From positions 124,001-188,000 of the forward strand of contig JAEWYE010000019.1 of NCBI GenBank assembly GCA_023458755.1: a stretch of 64,000 nucleotides of DNA, in the 5' to 3' direction. The translations under genes and the position numbers were made by a program. Position 1 is the stretch's first letter, and each line of letters starts with the position of its first letter. Under the pieces are notes generated by a model that saw only the letters and a list, made by a program, of their open reading frames with translations, was not told the origin of the DNA and ran no database searches. Below are positions 17,696 to 26,280 of the stretch, one piece after another. The DNA is from Bacillota bacterium. Lineage in GTDB: Bacteria > Bacillota > Clostridia > Oscillospirales > Acutalibacteraceae.

Positions 17696-18772
17696 TCAGG
17701 ATGCGGATTTTGCCAGTGTATAGGAACTTGAAGTAAGATGAAACTTATTTTTTATACTTTCTGTAACCGTGACCTGATTTTTATTATCCATAAAGATTCC
17801 GCCTGCGTTGTATTCCTTGAGCAGTGCCGTTCCTTTTTCAATTCCGAGAACAAAACAGGCGTTCGCCAGTGCGTCGGCAATCACGCCGCTCGAACCGGTT
17901 ACGGTGACGGATACAAGATCATTATTTACCGGATACCCGGTGTGCGGGTCCAGAATATGCTGGTAAGTCACCCCGTCTTTCACAAACTGCTTTTCATACG
18001 CGGCGGCCGTTGATACAAAACCGGATAGAATGGCAAGCGAACCGATTGCGGTTACTTTTTCATCCGTGCTTTTCGGGTCACGGACAGCAATCTGCCACGG
18101 CGAACGGTCTCGCTTGGTTCCGTATACGCCCACGCTGCTGCCGACCGCTACGATTCCACTGTCTGCTCCGGCTGATTTGTATGCCGCAACGGCTTCGTCA
18201 CACGCGGCTCCTTTTTCAATGGAACTCAGGTCAATTCCCATGTAATGCAGTTTCAGCGACGCGGAGGATTCTTCGGTTTTCACACGCAGATTTGCATAAT
18301 CAATGTACGGAAGAAATTTTGAAATCTCCTCTTTTGCGGGTACATGCTGATTATAGCCGCCAAAATCCCACATAGCGGAAACCGGCAGAATGGTGGGGTC
18401 GTATGCTCCGCCGGATTTTTGCGCGACATCCAGACAGCTTACCAGCAGGGATGCGGTCTTTTTATCAATTGTTGTCCACACACTGCCGGCTGCGGCGTTT
18501 AGCTTTGCCACATCGGAATCCTCAATGTCCCACGAAATCAGCATTTCCAATTCACCGATGTTTTTTGCCGCCGCCGCAGCAGCAGCCTCACGGTTACGGC
18601 CGTAAACCGTTTGCTGCACTGTTGTGTTCATGGTGGAATTGGTGCATTCATAGCCGCTGTCCACACCGCTTATGTTTATCCAAATATAGATAAGTATTGC
18701 GAGGATGGCGACCAAAACGGATGCCAGCAAAACAACCAGTTTTCGCGGTGCTGTCTTTACAATCAGTTTCAT
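17696..18772 (-). CDS. FAD:protein FMN transferase (ApbE family)
   Basis: ApbE enzymes attach FMN from FAD to Thr/Ser of extracytoplasmic flavoproteins such as Rnf and Nqr subunits. The 358-residue protein has one N-terminal membrane helix (about 12-32), then the ApbE fold with MWDFGG, GIDLSSIEKG, the late DPHTGYPV motif and a C-terminal helix. The N-terminal helix suggests an outward-facing enzyme anchored in the membrane. It stands alone, flanked by hairpin repeats on both sides, so its flavoprotein partner is elsewhere in the genome. Confidence 0.9.
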   Translation of the reverse strand: MKLIVKTAPRKLVVLLASVLVAILAILIYIWINISGVDSGYECTNSTMNTTVQQTVYGRNREAAAAAAAKNIGELEMLISWDIEDSDVAKLNAAAGSVWTTIDKKTASLLVSCLDVAQKSGGAYDPTILPVSAMWDFGGYNQHVPAKEEISKFLPYIDYANLRVKTEESSASLKLHYMGIDLSSIEKGAACDEAVAAYKSAGADSGIVAVGSSVGVYGTKRDRSPWQIAVRDPKSTDEKVTAIGSLAILSGFVSTAAAYEKQFVKDGVTYQHILDPHTGYPVNNDLVSVTVTGSSGVIADALANACFVLGIEKGTALLKEYNAGGIFMDNKNQVTVTESIKNKFHLTSSSYTLAKSAS

Positions 18773-18835
18773 GAATATTCTCCCGTCTGTAAGATTTAAG
18801 ACTATAGAAATTAGAACGTTTTCAGGCTCTACTCA

Positions 18836-19031
18836 ACTATTGCGCGCTCCCGCGCGCTAGCCAGGGGGTGGGGGCGGCGAAGCCGTCCCTTTACGCTCCG
18901 CTTGGGCGAAAGTTAGAAGCTATAGATATAGAGATATATCATACCTGTTCTTCATACTCTTGCGTGTTCCCACGCGTCGAGCAGGGGTGAGGCGGCGAAG
19001 CCGTCCCTTTACGCTCCGCTTGAGTGAAAGT
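18836..19031 (+). repeat. Three-hairpin repeat, tandem copies C1 and C2
   Basis: Two copies in tandem, 18836-18913 and 18957-19031. Each has the GCGCGC-type hairpin (degenerate in C2), GGCGGCGAAGCCG and ACGCTCCGCTTGGG/GAG-GAAAG. They occupy the centre of the 540-bp gap between apbE and the sugar kinase. The rest of the gap (19032-19312) is AT-rich and holds only the kinase promoter region. Confidence 0.75.
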
Positions 19032-19312
19032 TCGACGACCAACGGAAAAGCCTATAGATGCAATCAGTTGTTTGTAATATAATTGAATAGTAACACAATT
19101 CTGTGAATAGGGAATGAAGAAATCCAGTTCCGGTAAAGAGTACGAATTACATAAATTTAACTGGAATTCAGCCGCTTATCCTATTATACTGGAATAGTTA
19201 CGAGTACGGATTTCAATATGTGATAGTACGAATAAAAATTCGTATCGGTTATGGAAAAAGATAATAGATTAAAGATGAACGTTTGACCCAAGTATTCAAA
19301 CGGAGAGAAAGG

Positions 19313-20290
19313 ATGTCTGTCATTATGTATGACGCTGTTGCAATCGGAGAACTGCTGATTGATTTTGTTCACAAGGGGAATACCGAAAACGGATACCCGA
19401 TTATGCATGCGAATCCTGGCGGCGCGCCGGGTAATTTTTTGAGCGTGCTTGCCAAATACGGCCTAAAAACCGGATTTCTCGGAAAAGTCGGCAGTGATGC
19501 ATTTGGAGAGTTATTGCTTGATACGCTCGCGAAAGCCGGCATTGATACCGCTGGAATCATTTCGGATGACAGTGTCTTCACTACGCTTGCATTCGTTACG
19601 TTGGATGCGGACGGTGACCGTACGTTCTCATTTGCACGCAAACCCGGCGCGGACACAAGGCTGCAGCATGCGGAGCTAAAAAATAGTATGATTCAAGATA
19701 CAAAAGTATTTCATTTTGGCACACTTTCCATGACGGATGAACCCGCACGCGAGGCAACCAAACTGGCGGTGACTGCGGCAAAGAACGCGGGGGCGCTGAT
19801 TACGTTTGATCCGAATTACCGTGCACCGCTTTGGAAAAGTAAGGCACTGGCAGCGGAACAGATGCTGTGGGGCGTAAAACAGGCAGATGTCATCAAAGTG
19901 GGCAGCGACGAACTGCGTCTGCTGCTGGATGACGATACGGAAACAGCCGCACACAGGCTGATTCAGGATTTCGGCGTAAAGCTGGCTCTTGTCACAATGG
20001 GGAAGGAAGGCTGCTATTTTGTAAATAAAAACGCCTGCGGAGCGGTTCCGACCTTCAATGATGTAAAAACGATTGATACCACGGGCGCCGGGGATATTTT
20101 CGGCGGAGCGGCTGTTTACAAACTGCTGGAAACACAGATGAAGCCAGAAAAATTAACCAAAGAACAGCTTGTTGAACTTGCTTCCTTTGCGAATGCGGCG
20201 GCGTCTCTTTCCACCACACGGAGCGGTGGTATTCCGAGTATTCCCGCTAAAGAGGAAGTTGAACGCTTCTTATCGGAGCATCAAAAATAA
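19313..20290 (+). CDS. PfkB-family carbohydrate kinase, fructokinase-like
   Basis: Ribokinase-fold kinase that phosphorylates a sugar with ATP. Family signatures are clear: GGAPGNFL near the N-terminus for substrate binding, and the C-terminal DTTGAGDIFGGA with the catalytic Asp and anion hole. FDPNYRAPLW is typical of fructokinases. Start at ATG 19313 (325 aa) follows cggagag; an in-frame ATG at 19325 is also possible, while the TTG at 19283 has no site. It stands alone with no sucrose or fructose transport gene nearby, so fructose is the likely but unproven substrate. Confidence 0.88.
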   Translation: MSVIMYDAVAIGELLIDFVHKGNTENGYPIMHANPGGAPGNFLSVLAKYGLKTGFLGKVGSDAFGELLLDTLAKAGIDTAGIISDDSVFTTLAFVTLDADGDRTFSFARKPGADTRLQHAELKNSMIQDTKVFHFGTLSMTDEPAREATKLAVTAAKNAGALITFDPNYRAPLWKSKALAAEQMLWGVKQADVIKVGSDELRLLLDDDTETAAHRLIQDFGVKLALVTMGKEGCYFVNKNACGAVPTFNDVKTIDTTGAGDIFGGAAVYKLLETQMKPEKLTKEQLVELASFANAAASLSTTRSGGIPSIPAKEEVERFLSEHQK

Positions 20291-20297
20291 CCGTAAA

Positions 20298-20402
20298 TAT
20301 AGTCAGTTAATTTGAAAACAAGGCCAATCTCCAAGCATAAAATCCATATATCAAAGATTTTGCGCTTGTTTCTTGGATATTTTCTAAAGTTAACTGACTA
20401 TA
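20298..20402 (-). repeat. Foldback MITE-like element, copy 2
   Basis: 105 bp, the reverse complement of the element at 819-922 with only a few differences. Terminal TATAGTCAGTTAA inverted repeats and the same palindromic interior are present. It sits between the sugar kinase stop and the terminator at 20411. Confidence 0.75.
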
Positions 20403-20410
20403 CAAAATCA

Positions 20411-20450
20411 GATGGGGCTCTTCTGCGAAATCGCGCGGAAGAGCTCCATC
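20411..20450. terminator. Hairpin between convergent genes
   Basis: GATGGGGCTCTTC pairs with GAAGAGCTCCATC (13 bp, one G-U). T tracts on either side are weak (ttactg on plus; tgattttg on minus), but position between two convergent genes supports a shared terminator. Confidence 0.65.
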
Positions 20451-20490
20451 TTACTGTATTTTTATGACGATATACCAGTATTATACCCAA

Positions 20491-21117
20491 TTAACTGTGC
20501 TGATACATTTCGGCGGCCCTCAAAATAAGCTCTGCCGCATTGTCAATGCCCAAAGCGGAACTGTTCAGCACAAGGTCATAGTTATCAAGACTATCCCATT
20601 TTTGGTTAGCATAGAAATTGTAATAATTCGCCCGCTGCTTGTCTTTTTTTATCAGAGTTTCCGCGGCTTTGTTTTCCGGTACATGATATTCCTGAATCGC
20701 TCTTTGCAGCCTTGCGGCTTTGTCCGCGTGTATAAAAACATTCAAACAGTTTTTGTGTTCGCGCAGCACATAGTCAGCACAGCGCCCGACAATCACGCAG
20801 GGACCTTCCTCGGCTGCTTTTTTAATTAACTCGGATTGAATCAAAAACAGTTGGTCGTTAATCGGCAGAACGTTCGCGGCTGAAACGCCGTTTCCAAAAG
20901 CGTAACTGCCCATCAAAAGGGAGTACAGCAGGCTGCTGCTTGCTTTTTCATCCGCGTTTTCAAACAGCTCCTGACTGAAGCCGCTTTTTTCTGCGGCAAG
21001 GGTAATCAATTCCTTGTCATAAAACGGAATCGAAAGCTTTTCCGCAACCTTTTTTCCTATTTCTTTGCCGCCGCTCGCGTATTGGCGTGAAATGGTGATA
21101 ATGGTTTGAGCACTCAT
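20491..21117 (-). CDS. Cytidylate kinase-like family protein
   Basis: A P-loop protein of the AAA_26/cytidylate-kinase-like family (208 aa). The nucleotide motif reads SRQYASGGKEIGKKVAE, then FYDKEL, CVIVGRCADYVL and an Arg-rich lid around RQ...RANYYNFY. These proteins are common in gut Clostridia and are of unproven substrate; they are distinct from the true Cmk. Start at 21117 follows an aggaggct site. It is monocistronic between the hairpin at 20411 and the divergent XRE gene. Confidence 0.85.
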   Translation of the reverse strand: MSAQTIITISRQYASGGKEIGKKVAEKLSIPFYDKELITLAAEKSGFSQELFENADEKASSSLLYSLLMGSYAFGNGVSAANVLPINDQLFLIQSELIKKAAEEGPCVIVGRCADYVLREHKNCLNVFIHADKAARLQRAIQEYHVPENKAAETLIKKDKQRANYYNFYANQKWDSLDNYDLVLNSSALGIDNAAELILRAAEMYQHS

Positions 21118-21250
21118 AAAAAAGCCTCCTCTATGTTACAGAGTAAAACACCGGTAAATATATGTAATTCTCATAACATTATATTATATCAAACATTAAT
21201 TTATGTCAATCATGCACAGATAAATTTGGGAAATAAATAATTGTAAAATC

Positions 21251-21304
21251 AATGTAAAATACACTTGACAATCAATGTAAAGCACGCTATACTTTAAATG
21301 TAAA
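21251..21304 (+). promoter_or_regulatory. XRE promoter with three AATGTAAA direct repeats
   Basis: TTGACA (21265) and TATACT (21288) are 17 bp apart. The octamer AATGTAAA occurs at 21251, 21274 and 21297, exactly 23 bp apart, one upstream of the -35, one in the spacer and one just after the -10. This is a strong candidate operator array for the small HTH protein it precedes. Confidence 0.65.
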
Positions 21305-21345
21305 GCAGAGTGTACATTTTGAAAACAGGTAAAAAGGGTGATGCC

Positions 21346-21552
21346 ATGAAAACCAGTATACAGGAGCTGCGCAAGCAGCACAAAATCACACAGGAAGAAT
21401 TGGCAGCCGCGGTCGGTGTGAGCCGTCAGACCATAATTTCCATTGAAAACGGTAAATATACCGCGTCTTTGGTACTCGCTTATAAAATTTCGCGGTATTT
21501 TCATTTGACCATCGAGCAGGTCTTTGATTTCAGCGATGTAGAGGGGGAATGA
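21346..21552 (+). CDS. XRE-family helix-turn-helix regulator (YgzD-like)
   Basis: A 68-residue single-domain DNA-binding protein: LRKQHKITQEELAAAVGVSRQTI is the HTH, then IENGKY and SLVLAYKISRYF, ending FDF. It belongs to the small Cro/CI-like group often located next to membrane or ABC transporter genes. ATG at 21346 follows aagggtgat; a GTG at 21310 also opens the frame but has no site. The next plus-strand genes encode a Nat-type ABC exporter with its own promoter (TTGACA 21618, TATTCT 21641), which it may control. Confidence 0.88.
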   Translation: MKTSIQELRKQHKITQEELAAAVGVSRQTIISIENGKYTASLVLAYKISRYFHLTIEQVFDFSDVEGE

Positions 21553-21617
21553 TTTTTCTCTTTGCGAGGCCTAACATCTATTACCGACATAAGTATTAAG
21601 GTGTTTCCTTCATATTC

Positions 21618-21646
21618 TTGACAAACAAAATGAAACGTATTATTCT
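21618..21646 (+). promoter_or_regulatory. Promoter of the ABC exporter operon
   Basis: TTGACA at 21618 and TATTCT at 21641 with a 17-bp spacer, about 70 bases before the exporter ATPase start. Confidence 0.6.
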
Positions 21647-21717
21647 CATATTAAATTTAATGCGTTATCAGGATAAATTACAAATTAATAATAAAAATTT
21701 ATACGGGAGGAAAATAC

Positions 21718-22629
21718 ATGAACTTTCAGGCAAATCAGCTTACCAAAAGCTTCGGAGAAAAGCATGTGCTTAAAAATGTCAGTCTGCAAGCCGAAAGCGG
21801 CAAGGCCGTAGGTCTGTTGGGCAGAAACGGCGCGGGCAAAACAACCACCATCCGCATTATTATGGGCGTTTTTCCGCCGGACAGCGGTTCCGTTCTCATG
21901 GACGGCAAACCGATTCAGCGCGAAAAAATCAACATCGGCTACCTGCCGGAGGAACGCGGACTGTACCCCAAAAAGATAATTTTCGATCAGCTCCTTTATT
22001 TAGCAGAATTGCGCGGCATGAGCGTAAAGGACGCAAAAGCCTCTATTGAACACTGGCTGAATCGTTTGGAAATGAGCGAATATATTGGTAAAAAGCTCGA
22101 TACCCTGTCAAAGGGCAACCAGCAGAAAATTCAGCTGGCAGCAACACTTTTGTCTAATCCGGATTTTGTCATTCTGGATGAACCTTTTTCCGGCTTAGAC
22201 CCCGTGAATGCCATGATGCTTAAGGATATCGTAAAAGAGTTGATTTCCCAAGGCAAAATCGTTCTGTTCTCCAGCCATCAAATGAACTATGTGGAAGAAT
22301 TCTGTGATTCCATCGCAATTTTAAATCAAGGCGAAATCGTTCTTTCCGGCGATATTAAGCAAATTAAGCACAGCTATGACCGCAGCCGAATGGTAATTGC
22401 CGCTCCGCAGCTTACAAACATCAAAGCTTTCTGCGACGAAAAGCTGGGGGATATTTTAACCGAAACCGCTGTCGAGGACGACATACTGAAGGTTAAAATG
22501 AAGTCACCGGAACTCAAAAACGCCCTGATTTCCGCACTCGCCGGTCAGAATTTTGATATCGACGGCGTACATGTATACGAGCCTTCGCTCAACGATATTT
22601 TTGTGGAATATACGGAGGATGCGATATGA
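21718..22629 (+). CDS. ABC exporter ATP-binding protein (NatA-like)
   Basis: ATPase of an ABC-2 type exporter, 303 aa. Walker A GRNGAGKTT near residue 37, signature LSKGNQQK near 137, Walker B FVILDEP followed by FSGLDP, and the switch His in SSHQM. The C-terminal 80 residues form the DUF4162-like extension typical of NatA and YhaQ groups. ATG follows gggaggaaaatac. Its stop overlaps the permease start by 4 bases. NatAB exports sodium in Bacillus, but substrate cannot be fixed by sequence alone. Confidence 0.9.
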   Translation: MNFQANQLTKSFGEKHVLKNVSLQAESGKAVGLLGRNGAGKTTTIRIIMGVFPPDSGSVLMDGKPIQREKINIGYLPEERGLYPKKIIFDQLLYLAELRGMSVKDAKASIEHWLNRLEMSEYIGKKLDTLSKGNQQKIQLAATLLSNPDFVILDEPFSGLDPVNAMMLKDIVKELISQGKIVLFSSHQMNYVEEFCDSIAILNQGEIVLSGDIKQIKHSYDRSRMVIAAPQLTNIKAFCDEKLGDILTETAVEDDILKVKMKSPELKNALISALAGQNFDIDGVHVYEPSLNDIFVEYTEDAI

Positions 22630-23867
22630 AGCAGTTTTTTACGGTATTCAAATTTGAATTTAAAAACTATGCTAAAAATAAACCGTTTATTATCATCACT
22701 GCAATTTTAGTTTTAGCCATCGGCGTTGCGCTCAGTTTTCCGCGTATTCAGCAGGCGATGGGTCCAAGTAATCAGGAGCCGTCGGAAAAAGCGGTTATCG
22801 CCGTTCAAGATAAAACCGGTGACAGCAAAGCGGCTATTGTGTATTTTAACGCCGCAATGAAAGATAACAAGTTTCAGGCAACCGACAAGAGCGAAGCCGA
22901 TATTAAAAAAGCGGTTGACAGCGGCGAATTTGACAGCGCGATCATTATTACCGCACCGCTGAAATATACGCACATTGTGAAAAATGTAGGCATGTATGAC
23001 GAAACCGGTGCGCAGATTGATCAGGTACTCATTGCGAAATACCGTGCGGATACTCTTGCGAAGCTCGGTGTTTCCGCGAGTGACACGCAGGCAATTTTGG
23101 GCACGAAGGTGGAAAGCAATACGATTCAAACCGGTAACGGCAAAGATCAAATGCAGAATTTCTTCTATACCTACATCCTGATTTTTGCCCTGTATATGGC
23201 AATTTTGCTTTACGGCCAGTTTGTCGGCTCCAGTGTTGCTACCGAAAAAAGCAACCGCGCGATGGAATTGCTCATCACCTCGACAAACCCGACTCATCTT
23301 ATGTTCGGAAAGGTACTCGGCGCGGGCTGTGCGGGACTTTTACAGTTTGTTCTGATATTCGGTTCCGGCTTTGCATTCTATAATTTGAACGCAAGTTATT
23401 TTACAAATAATATGATTATCCAGTCCATTTTCAATATGCCGATTACCATTTTGCTGTATGCGATTCTGTTCTTTATTTTGGGCTTCTTTATTTATGCCTT
23501 TATGTATGGCGCGCTCGGCTCGCTTGTCAGCCGCATGGAGGAACTCAACACAACGATTATGCCGGTTACCTACCTGTTTATTATCGCGTTTATGGTGGTG
23601 ATGTTCTCCATGAGCAGCGGCAATGTGGACAATGCAGCCATGCTGATTTGTTCCTACATTCCGTTCACTTCGCCGATGGCAATGTTCGTGCGCATCGCAA
23701 TGGGCAATGTCGCGGCATGGGAGATCATTGTTTCCGTCGTCATCTTAGTGGGCTCTACCGTCGGAATCGGTTTCCTTGCGGCGGCAATTTACCGCATGGG
23801 CGTTTTGATGTACGGAAAGCCCCCAAAGCCGAACGACATTATTAAAATGCTGAAAAACAGCAAGTAG
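22626..23867 (+). CDS. ABC-2 family permease (NatB-like)
   Basis: Membrane partner of the preceding ATPase, 413 aa. One N-terminal helix (about 18-38), a soluble extracytoplasmic stretch (about 40-180) and five to six helices in the C-terminal half, the layout of NatB/YhaP permeases (ABC2_membrane_3). Overlaps natA-like by ATGA. The motif GSSVATEKSNRAMELLITS before helix 3 is typical of the family. Confidence 0.88.
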   Translation: MKQFFTVFKFEFKNYAKNKPFIIITAILVLAIGVALSFPRIQQAMGPSNQEPSEKAVIAVQDKTGDSKAAIVYFNAAMKDNKFQATDKSEADIKKAVDSGEFDSAIIITAPLKYTHIVKNVGMYDETGAQIDQVLIAKYRADTLAKLGVSASDTQAILGTKVESNTIQTGNGKDQMQNFFYTYILIFALYMAILLYGQFVGSSVATEKSNRAMELLITSTNPTHLMFGKVLGAGCAGLLQFVLIFGSGFAFYNLNASYFTNNMIIQSIFNMPITILLYAILFFILGFFIYAFMYGALGSLVSRMEELNTTIMPVTYLFIIAFMVVMFSMSSGNVDNAAMLICSYIPFTSPMAMFVRIAMGNVAAWEIIVSVVILVGSTVGIGFLAAAIYRMGVLMYGKPPKPNDIIKMLKNSK

Positions 23868-23874
23868 GCGCAAG

Positions 23875-24228
23875 ATGTTTACTCGTAAAGAATTCATTGC
23901 GTATTGTCTCACGTTTCCCGCCGCGTATGAGGATTATCCGTTTGATGAAGACACCGGAGCGGAAAACGCATGGACGGTTATGCGGCACAGTGCGAATAAG
24001 AAGAGCTTTGCGTTTCTTTTTCAGCGCGGCGGGAAACTCTGTGTGAATCTGAAATGCGAGCCGATGTACGCGGACTTCCTGCGCGGCATTTATCCCAGTG
24101 TCACGCCCGGTTATCACATGAACAAAATGCACTGGAATACGGTGCCGCTCGACGGCTCGGTGCCGGACGAGGAAGTGCTGGATATGGTGAACCGCAGCTA
24201 TGATTTGATTAAACCGAAATTGAAATAA
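23875..24228 (+). CDS. MmcQ/YjbR family protein
   Basis: A 117-residue protein of the MmcQ/YjbR fold (double-wing DNA-binding-like). Family traits are CLTFPAAYEDYPF at the N-terminus, KLCVNLKCEP in the middle and YHMNKMHWNTV near the end. It lies 7 bases after the exporter permease and is probably in that operon, though no functional link is known. DNA binding is suggested by the fold but has not been proven for most members. Confidence 0.88.
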   Translation: MFTRKEFIAYCLTFPAAYEDYPFDEDTGAENAWTVMRHSANKKSFAFLFQRGGKLCVNLKCEPMYADFLRGIYPSVTPGYHMNKMHWNTVPLDGSVPDEEVLDMVNRSYDLIKPKLK

Positions 24229-24263
24229 GTGTTTAAGTATTTTTCAGAGGATGAGAGGGCAAT

Positions 24264-24455
24264 ATGAAAAAATTTCACATCGTAAGTCTCATTTTATTGT
24301 CTGTATCGTTAATCGGGTTTGTATTGTGGCGCTTTGTGGTTCCGTTCCCCGATTGGTTGGTGCGCGTAAACGGTCTTCTCATGTTGGCTGCAATTTTTAC
24401 GACGTCGTTCAGCAGCGTAAGAATTCTAAAAAAGCCACAAAAAAAGAATTTATAA
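24264..24455 (+). CDS. Small two-helix membrane protein
   Basis: 63 residues with two hydrophobic segments (about 5-24 and 36-52) and a basic tail (LKKPQKKN). A good site, gaggatgagagg, precedes the ATG by about 5 bases. It lies 35 bases after the MmcQ gene and before the tryptophan T-box promoter, so it is probably the last gene of the exporter operon. I do not recognise a family. Confidence 0.6.
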   Translation: MKKFHIVSLILLSVSLIGFVLWRFVVPFPDWLVRVNGLLMLAAIFTTSFSSVRILKKPQKKNL

Positions 24456-24473
24456 TTTTTCCAGACAAAAAAG

Positions 24474-24790
24474 TTGACAAATGTTTTTTATCGGCATATA
24501 ATACAACCAAGATAACAAACCGTTGAGTAAGAGTAGTAACTGAGCATGACACTTTTCAAGAGAACCGCAGGCGGTGAGATTGCGGTACTGTGCGGCACAG
24601 CGAATGGACTTATGAGGGCAGGACGAAAAGCTATTTGCCAAGTAGTTTTTGACGGGATCTCCACCCGTTACCATGGGAGCATACATGATGGTGTATGGAA
24701 CAAGAGGGCGAAATTTTTCGTCAATATGGGTGGTACCGCAGGAGTAAATGCTCTTGTCCCTAAGACTTCTTAGGGGCAAGGGCTTTTTTG
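24474..24790 (+). promoter_or_regulatory. T-box leader, tryptophan specifier
   Basis: Promoter TTGACA (24474) and TATAAT (24497) with 17-bp spacing. The leader shows AGAGAACCGC...GGTGAGA of the stem I tip, the specifier context GAA-TGG-AC with UGG (Trp) at 24605-24607, the T-box GGGTGGTACCGC at 24728-24739, and a 15-bp terminator stem (24750-24783) followed by T6. Uncharged tRNA-Trp would favour the antiterminator. The downstream genes encode a tryptophan-type ABC transporter, matching the specifier. Confidence 0.93.
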
Positions 24791-24869
24791 ATTTAAAACG
24801 CAAATTTTAAGGTCAAAATAAGATTGCGGCCCAGACTTCCATCAAATAAAATTTTTGGAGGACTTACTC

Positions 24870-25904
24870 ATGAAAAATCTCAAGAAAATCCTGGCTGTTT
24901 CCCTTTGCGCACTGATGACTGTTTCCTTTACGGCATGTTCCAATTCCGATGCTTCTTCCGCTTCCCAAAGCAGTGCCGGAACCGCGAGTCAGGGCCAAAT
25001 TCAAATCGGCGTGATTCAGTATGCGCCTCATCCGTCTCTTGATAACTGCTACAAAGGCTTTAAGCAGGGACTGGAAGAGGCTGGTTACAAAGACGGCGGC
25101 AAGATTAAAATAGATTTTCAGAACGCGCAGGGCGACGCGTCCAACGCGGATATGATGGCGAAAAACATGGTTACCAAAAAAGAGAGCCTGATTATGGGCA
25201 TCGCCACCCCGGCAGCTATGTCGGCTTACAGTGCAACAAAAAACACCGATATCCCGGTCGTGTTTACCGCGGTTTCCGACCCGATTAAGGCTGGAATCGT
25301 AAAATCTCTGGATAAACCGGGCACAAACTGCACTGGCTCCTCCGATGTGCTTCCGCTTGAACAGCAGGTCAAAATGATCCGCGCTTTCCTTCCAAACGCA
25401 AAGAAAATCGGTATCATCTATACCACAAGCGAACCAAACTCCATTTCTCAGTTGGCGGAAATCAAAAAGGTTGCGGTCAACTATAATTTTGAAATTGTCG
25501 ATATCGGCGTCACCAATGCTTCCGAAGTACAGACTGCTGCTGCATCTCTCGTTTCAAAAGGTGTGGACTGCATCAACAATTTCACTGATAACAACGTAGT
25601 GAACAATCTTTCATCCGTTCTTCAAGCGGCAAACAAGGCAAAGATTCCGGTGTTTGGTTCCGAAGAGGAGCAGGTCAAAAACGGCTGTCTCGCATGTCAG
25701 GGCATTGACTATGTATCACTTGGCAAAGAAACCGGAAAAATGGCCGCCAAAATATTAAAGGGTGAAGCAAAAGCACAGGATATAGCAGTATACGTCGTTA
25801 AGGATTACGCACCGGTTTACAATCAAACCGTATGCCAGACGCTCGGCTTAACACTTCCTGCCGATTACAAAAACGCGACTGCCGTCACAACGAAGGCAAA
25901 ATAA
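24870..25904 (+). CDS. trpX: Tryptophan ABC transporter, substrate-binding lipoprotein (TrpX)
   Basis: PF04392-type binding protein (344 aa) that captures substrate at the membrane. It has a signal peptide with lipobox FTAC (Cys23), a Ser-rich spacer and a two-lobe binding fold with ESLIMGIATPAAM, FTAVSDPI and IGIIYTTSEPNS. The start at 24870 follows ttggaggac; the TTG at 24855 opens the frame but overlaps that site. The Trp T-box before it and trpY/trpZ after it support tryptophan as the substrate; this is an inference from the regulator and gene order, as the family also includes tyrosine and other ligands. Confidence 0.88.
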   Translation: MKNLKKILAVSLCALMTVSFTACSNSDASSASQSSAGTASQGQIQIGVIQYAPHPSLDNCYKGFKQGLEEAGYKDGGKIKIDFQNAQGDASNADMMAKNMVTKKESLIMGIATPAAMSAYSATKNTDIPVVFTAVSDPIKAGIVKSLDKPGTNCTGSSDVLPLEQQVKMIRAFLPNAKKIGIIYTTSEPNSISQLAEIKKVAVNYNFEIVDIGVTNASEVQTAAASLVSKGVDCINNFTDNNVVNNLSSVLQAANKAKIPVFGSEEEQVKNGCLACQGIDYVSLGKETGKMAAKILKGEAKAQDIAVYVVKDYAPVYNQTVCQTLGLTLPADYKNATAVTTKAK

Positions 25905-25969
25905 AAGAAATACCGATATGCTTTCTTTTCATCTGTGCTATACTAATATATAATGTCAGATGAACAAAT

Positions 25970-26207
25970 CAGTAATTTTCGGACTCACTTAGCTATTGCG
26001 CGCTCCCGCGCGCAGCCGGGGGGAACGTGAGGGCGGCAAGCTGCCCTTTTCGCTCCGCTGGGGCGCAAGGTTTTGGTACTTTCTTGCAACAAAGCTTGTA
26101 CTTGTGCAGATGATAGAATCATGAATACTTTGAATCCCGCGTGATATCTTCCAAAATCTGCGCGTTCAGCCGAGGTGAGACGGTAAGCTACTATTCAGCA
26201 AGTTTTC
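25970..26207 (+). repeat. Long three-hairpin repeat, copy D
   Basis: About 240 bp closely related to copy B: GCGCGC-tccc-GCGCGC, GGGCGGC-AAG-CTGCCC, CGCTCCGCTGGGGCG, the aagcttgtacttgtgcag tail, aatactttgaa and a closing TATTCAGCA. It splits trpX from trpY and accounts for most of the 376-bp gap. Confidence 0.8.
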
Positions 26208-26217
26208 TATTATTAAT

Positions 26218-26243
26218 GAGGGCAGCCTTAGCAGGCTGCCCTC
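26218..26243 (+). other. Stable hairpin between trpX and trpY
   Basis: GAGGGCAGCCT-tagc-AGGCTGCCCTC, an 11-bp perfect stem. The following bases (tgggcgttcttatt) are a poor T tract, so it may reduce but probably not stop transcription into trpY, making trpX more abundant than the permease. Confidence 0.5.
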
Positions 26244-26280
26244 TGGGCGTTCTTATTCTTCAAGGAAAGATGGTACAATT

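Noticed and set aside
975..19031. GC-rich repeats as a CRISPR array
   Set aside because: Copies are kilobases apart or only two in tandem, differ in sequence, and have no regular spacers or cas genes nearby.
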